Source of the DNA: CAYQDF01 sp964416175
GTDB taxonomy: Bacteria; Chloroflexota; Anaerolineae; Anaerolineales; UBA4823
DNA length: 16,336 nucleotides
Assembly: GCA_964416175.1 (NCBI GenBank)
Contig: CAYQDF010000070.1
Span: forward strand, 1-16,336
Direction: 5' to 3'
The notes beneath the pieces are model-generated. The model was not told where the DNA came from. It made no database searches and saw nothing but the letters and a program-made list of their open reading frames with translations. The position numbers were made by a program, and so were the translations under genes. Below are positions 14,222 to 16,336 of this stretch, in pieces. Each line of letters begins with the position of its first letter. Position 1 is the stretch's first letter.

Positions 14222-14947
14222 GAGCGCGCCCACCGCATAGCCGACCAGGGCGCTGACCGTGCCAATTGCAGCCATCTCAAAGCCGCTCTTTCCGGGGTGC
14301 CCCACTGTCAGTCTGGCCTTCAGGGCCCCTACTGCAAAAAGGACCAGAGCAGAGATCAAGATCGAAGCTACAATTCCAAGGGATACCCGAAGAAAGAGGA
14401 AGGGAATCAACGGGATAATAGAACCGAAGATCGCTGCCAGGCCGACGACGATCGACGACCGCAGCGCTGTTCCCTTGTGCACGGCTGAGAGCTGATGTTC
14501 CTCAGCCATCATGACGGCCACCCAGACATCTTTGTTGGCCGTGATTGTTTCCACGATCCTGTCCAGCATCTCACCATGGAATCCTTTTTCATTGTAAATC
14601 TGGCGGATCTCATCCCTTTCGAGGTTAGGTACTTCATGGATATGCCGGTATTCCCGCTTGCGCTCACTTTCGTAAAAATCAGCGTCCGCCATGGTCGATG
14701 TGTAAGCCACTGCTGCCATCGAAACCGATTCGGCGAAAGTCGCAGCCAGGCCGGCAACCAGGACAATGCGTGCTTCTCCAGTCGCAGCAGCAATCCCCAG
14801 GATCACACCCAGGACGTTCACCAGGCCATCCTGACCTCCCAGGATGATGTCAGAAAGCGCTGAGGCACGGCGGTGCGGATCCGCGTGGTTGTGATGGTTG
14901 AGCTCAGCGATCGAGGTGGGAGGGTGTTCGTGATCGATCTGATTCAT
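14198..14947 (-). CDS. VIT1/CCC1-family iron/manganese transporter
   Basis: 249 residues. A His-rich cytoplasmic N-terminus (HEHPP, NHHNHADPHRR) is followed by about five membrane helices (42-56, 60-82, 164-184, 188-210, 225-245) and a Glu-rich cytoplasmic loop between helices 2 and 3 (about 92-160, with MMAEEHQL) as in VIT1 metal-binding domains. LGGQDGLVNVLG (36-47) is the family signature of helix 1, with D40 matching the conserved transport Asp. Members move Fe2+ or Mn2+ out of the cytosol, usually for detoxification or storage. The usual G-E-Y in helix 2 is V-A-Y here (SMAAVAYTS). It lies 19 bases after the glycosyltransferase gene with an AGAGGA site upstream; the functional link between the two is unclear. 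Confidence 0.9.
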   Translation of the reverse strand: MNQIDHEHPPTSIAELNHHNHADPHRRASALSDIILGGQDGLVNVLGVILGIAAATGEARIVLVAGLAATFAESVSMAAVAYTSTMADADFYESERKREYRHIHEVPNLERDEIRQIYNEKGFHGEMLDRIVETITANKDVWVAVMMAEEHQLSAVHKGTALRSSIVVGLAAIFGSIIPLIPFLFLRVSLGIVASILISALVLFAVGALKARLTVGHPGKSGFEMAAIGTVSALVGYAVGALLKVPVVP

Positions 14948-14966
14948 GTCTTGAGAATCCTCTAAA

Positions 14967-16223
14967 TCAGTGTTCAGGGTCTGGACCTGGCAGCAGATCC
15001 TCGTATACTTTGATCAGTTTTCCGGCGATTATCCCCCATCCGTAGTCCTGGGCAAACACTGCTGCCTGCTTTCCCATCCGCTCCCTCAGCTCCGGTTCCC
15101 CGATCAGCAGGATAAGTTTTTCCGCTAAGGCTTCTGGCTCATCCGATGGCACGGTGAATCCTGTGATCCCATCCTGGACGAGAAATGCCAGTCCACCCAC
15201 CTGGCTGGCGACAACCGGCGTCCCACAAGCCATTGCCTCCAAAGCCACAATCCCAAAGGATTCATAATGCGAAGGTACGATAACCGCTTGAGCCGCGGAA
15301 TAATAGTAGGGCAAGGTATCCTGGCTGCGTTTTCCAAGGAATGTGACCACGTTTTCCAGCTGGAATTTTTCGCGCAGATCCAGCAGCCTCCCCATTTCCT
15401 CACTCATTTGCTCGGGACCTTCGAACGGATCGCCTCCGATCACGATCAGGCAGAAAGGATATTTTTCGAAGATGCCCTTTTTTTCGATCAGAGAGATGGC
15501 TTCTAACAGGGTGTCAATCCCTTTGAGAGGCTCGATTCGCCCAACGTAGAGCAACATGTTGTCGCAGGGACGCAGTCCCACAAACTCTTTTGCTTCGTCT
15601 AAAGGGATCGGATAAAAGTGACTCAGATCAACGCCCGGGGGGATCACAACGATCTTCGAAACATCAGCCTGGTACAGCCACTGCATCTGGGCGAGTTCAG
15701 CTGGAGTGGCAGCGATGATCCGGTCAGCGACCTTCAAGACAGCTTTCTCTCCTTCGAGCCGGTAATCCCCCTCCGGCTCCTCGCCTGGGCGTGCGACCCG
15801 CTGTTTCATGATCCCCAGAGTGTGGAACATATGCACAATTGGGACGCGCCAACGGGTCTTGAGGTCAGCAGCTGCAATCCCTGACATCCAATAATGGCTG
15901 TGAATCAAATCATAGCGAATTTTCTTGGTTTCAGTGAACTCTACGATTTTATCCACGAATTCACCGATGTAATTGATCAAATCTGGTTTCGGTAAAGGCA
16001 CTTCCGGCCCAGCCGGGATGTGAACGACCCGGTTCCCATAACCGAGATCGTGGAGCACATGCGGGATGTGTTCGTCCTGGGAGCGGGTGAAGACATCGAC
16101 TTCAATCCCCTGCGTGCCAAGCTGCCGGGTGAGATCGCGCACGTAGACGTTCATCCCTCCTGTGTCCTTCCCTCCCAGGGTCGCCAGCGGACAGGTATGG
16201 TATGAAAGCATCGCAATTCTCAA
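14967..16223 (-). CDS. GT4 glycosyltransferase, MshA/sucrose-phosphate-synthase-like
   Basis: 418 residues, soluble, GT-B fold. N-terminal acceptor domain with RIAMLSYHTCPLATLGGKD and TGGMNVYVRDL (21-31), HSHYWMSG (108-115). C-terminal nucleotide-sugar domain with LLYVGRIEPLKGID (R229, K234) and the E-x7-E pair E321...E329 (ESFGIVALEAMACG). The sequence style matches MshA (glycosyl transfer to inositol phosphate) and sucrose synthase-type enzymes. Without MshB-D neighbours the acceptor cannot be named; glycolipid, sucrose or mycothiol-like pathways are all open. The start is TTG at 16223 with AAAGG 7 bases upstream; the ATG four codons later would remove the first beta strand and is less likely. 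It is transcribed divergently from the tRNA gene. Confidence 0.9.
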   Translation of the reverse strand: MRIAMLSYHTCPLATLGGKDTGGMNVYVRDLTRQLGTQGIEVDVFTRSQDEHIPHVLHDLGYGNRVVHIPAGPEVPLPKPDLINYIGEFVDKIVEFTETKKIRYDLIHSHYWMSGIAAADLKTRWRVPIVHMFHTLGIMKQRVARPGEEPEGDYRLEGEKAVLKVADRIIAATPAELAQMQWLYQADVSKIVVIPPGVDLSHFYPIPLDEAKEFVGLRPCDNMLLYVGRIEPLKGIDTLLEAISLIEKKGIFEKYPFCLIVIGGDPFEGPEQMSEEMGRLLDLREKFQLENVVTFLGKRSQDTLPYYYSAAQAVIVPSHYESFGIVALEAMACGTPVVASQVGGLAFLVQDGITGFTVPSDEPEALAEKLILLIGEPELRERMGKQAAVFAQDYGWGIIAGKLIKVYEDLLPGPDPEH

Positions 16224-16239
16224 AAGTAAACCTTTCTAC

Positions 16240-16268
16240 TTGCCAGAGCAATCGTTCCCTTGTATAAT
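16240..16268 (+). promoter_or_regulatory. Sigma-70-type promoter of the tRNA-Thr gene
   Basis: TTGCCA (16240-16245), a 17-base spacer and a perfect TATAAT (16263-16268) lie just upstream of the tRNA, with transcription expected to start around 16275, about 9 bases before the mature 5' end. This is the best consensus promoter in the window. Confidence 0.75.
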
Positions 16269-16283
16269 TTTGCCAGCTCGCTC

Positions 16284-16336
16284 GCCACCGTAGCTCAGCC
16301 GGCAGAGCAGCCGCTTCGTAAGCGGCGGGTCAAGGG
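16284..16336 (+). tRNA. tRNA-Thr (anticodon CGU), 3' part beyond window
   Basis: The first 53 bases of a tRNA: acceptor strand GCCACCG (16284-16290), TA, D arm GCTC...GAGC, then anticodon stem GCCGC/GCGGC around the 7-base loop TTCGTAA. The anticodon CGT at 16317-16319 reads the Thr codon ACG. The T arm and the 3' acceptor strand lie beyond the right edge. Confidence 0.92.

Overview
The window reads as chromosomal DNA of a GC-rich, heterotrophic, respiring bacterium, most probably of the Chloroflexota (Anaerolineae-like). That placement is inferred from an A2-type caa3 oxidase, a MoeA fused to a periplasmic-binding-protein-like domain, the GAF/HisKA_3 kinase style and an MshA-like glycosyltransferase; no phylogenetic marker such as rRNA is present.

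Layout. (1) 1-3850, minus strand: a caa3-type cytochrome c oxidase operon in the order subunit II - I - IV - III. Subunit III runs off the left edge. The subunit II reading frame carries an extra N-terminal NarL-type receiver-like domain lacking its acidic pair, in frame with and upstream of a normal subunit II start that has its own strong ribosome-binding site. (2) 3851-4026: promoter candidate for the oxidase operon and a clear intrinsic terminator closing the operon upstream. (3) 4027-12171, minus strand: a closely packed run, transcribed rhodanese - UbiA-type prenyltransferase - MoeA - MoeA/PBP - Bcp peroxiredoxin - lipoprotein cytochrome c - GAF sensor kinase - LuxR-type response regulator. 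(4) 12172-12664: noncoding, with a promoter candidate, a 12-bp palindrome, a long-loop inverted repeat and a REP-like mosaic palindrome. (5) 12665-14164, plus strand: a membrane-anchored serine hydrolase/beta-lactamase-fold protein. (6) 14198-16223, minus strand: a VIT1/CCC1 metal transporter behind a GT4 glycosyltransferase. (7) 16240-16336, plus strand: a strong promoter and a tRNA-Thr(CGU) cut by the right edge.

How the genes fit together. Regions 1 and 3 look like one respiratory/redox neighbourhood: terminal oxidase, exported cytochrome c, quinone-type prenyltransferase, peroxiredoxin, molybdenum-cofactor insertion proteins, and a two-component pair next door to the oxidase that is a natural candidate for controlling it (inference).

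The most interesting signal is the membrane-anchored rhodanese. Its frame is interrupted by a single TGA exactly where relatives are expected to carry the second Cys of a Y-C-x-C-P motif. The frame then continues with a well-conserved C-terminal half to a normal stop 5 bases before the next gene, and a hairpin resembling a bacterial SECIS element follows the TGA. It is a good candidate for a selenocysteine-containing rhodanese. The second is the receiver-CoxB in-frame fusion with an internal start.
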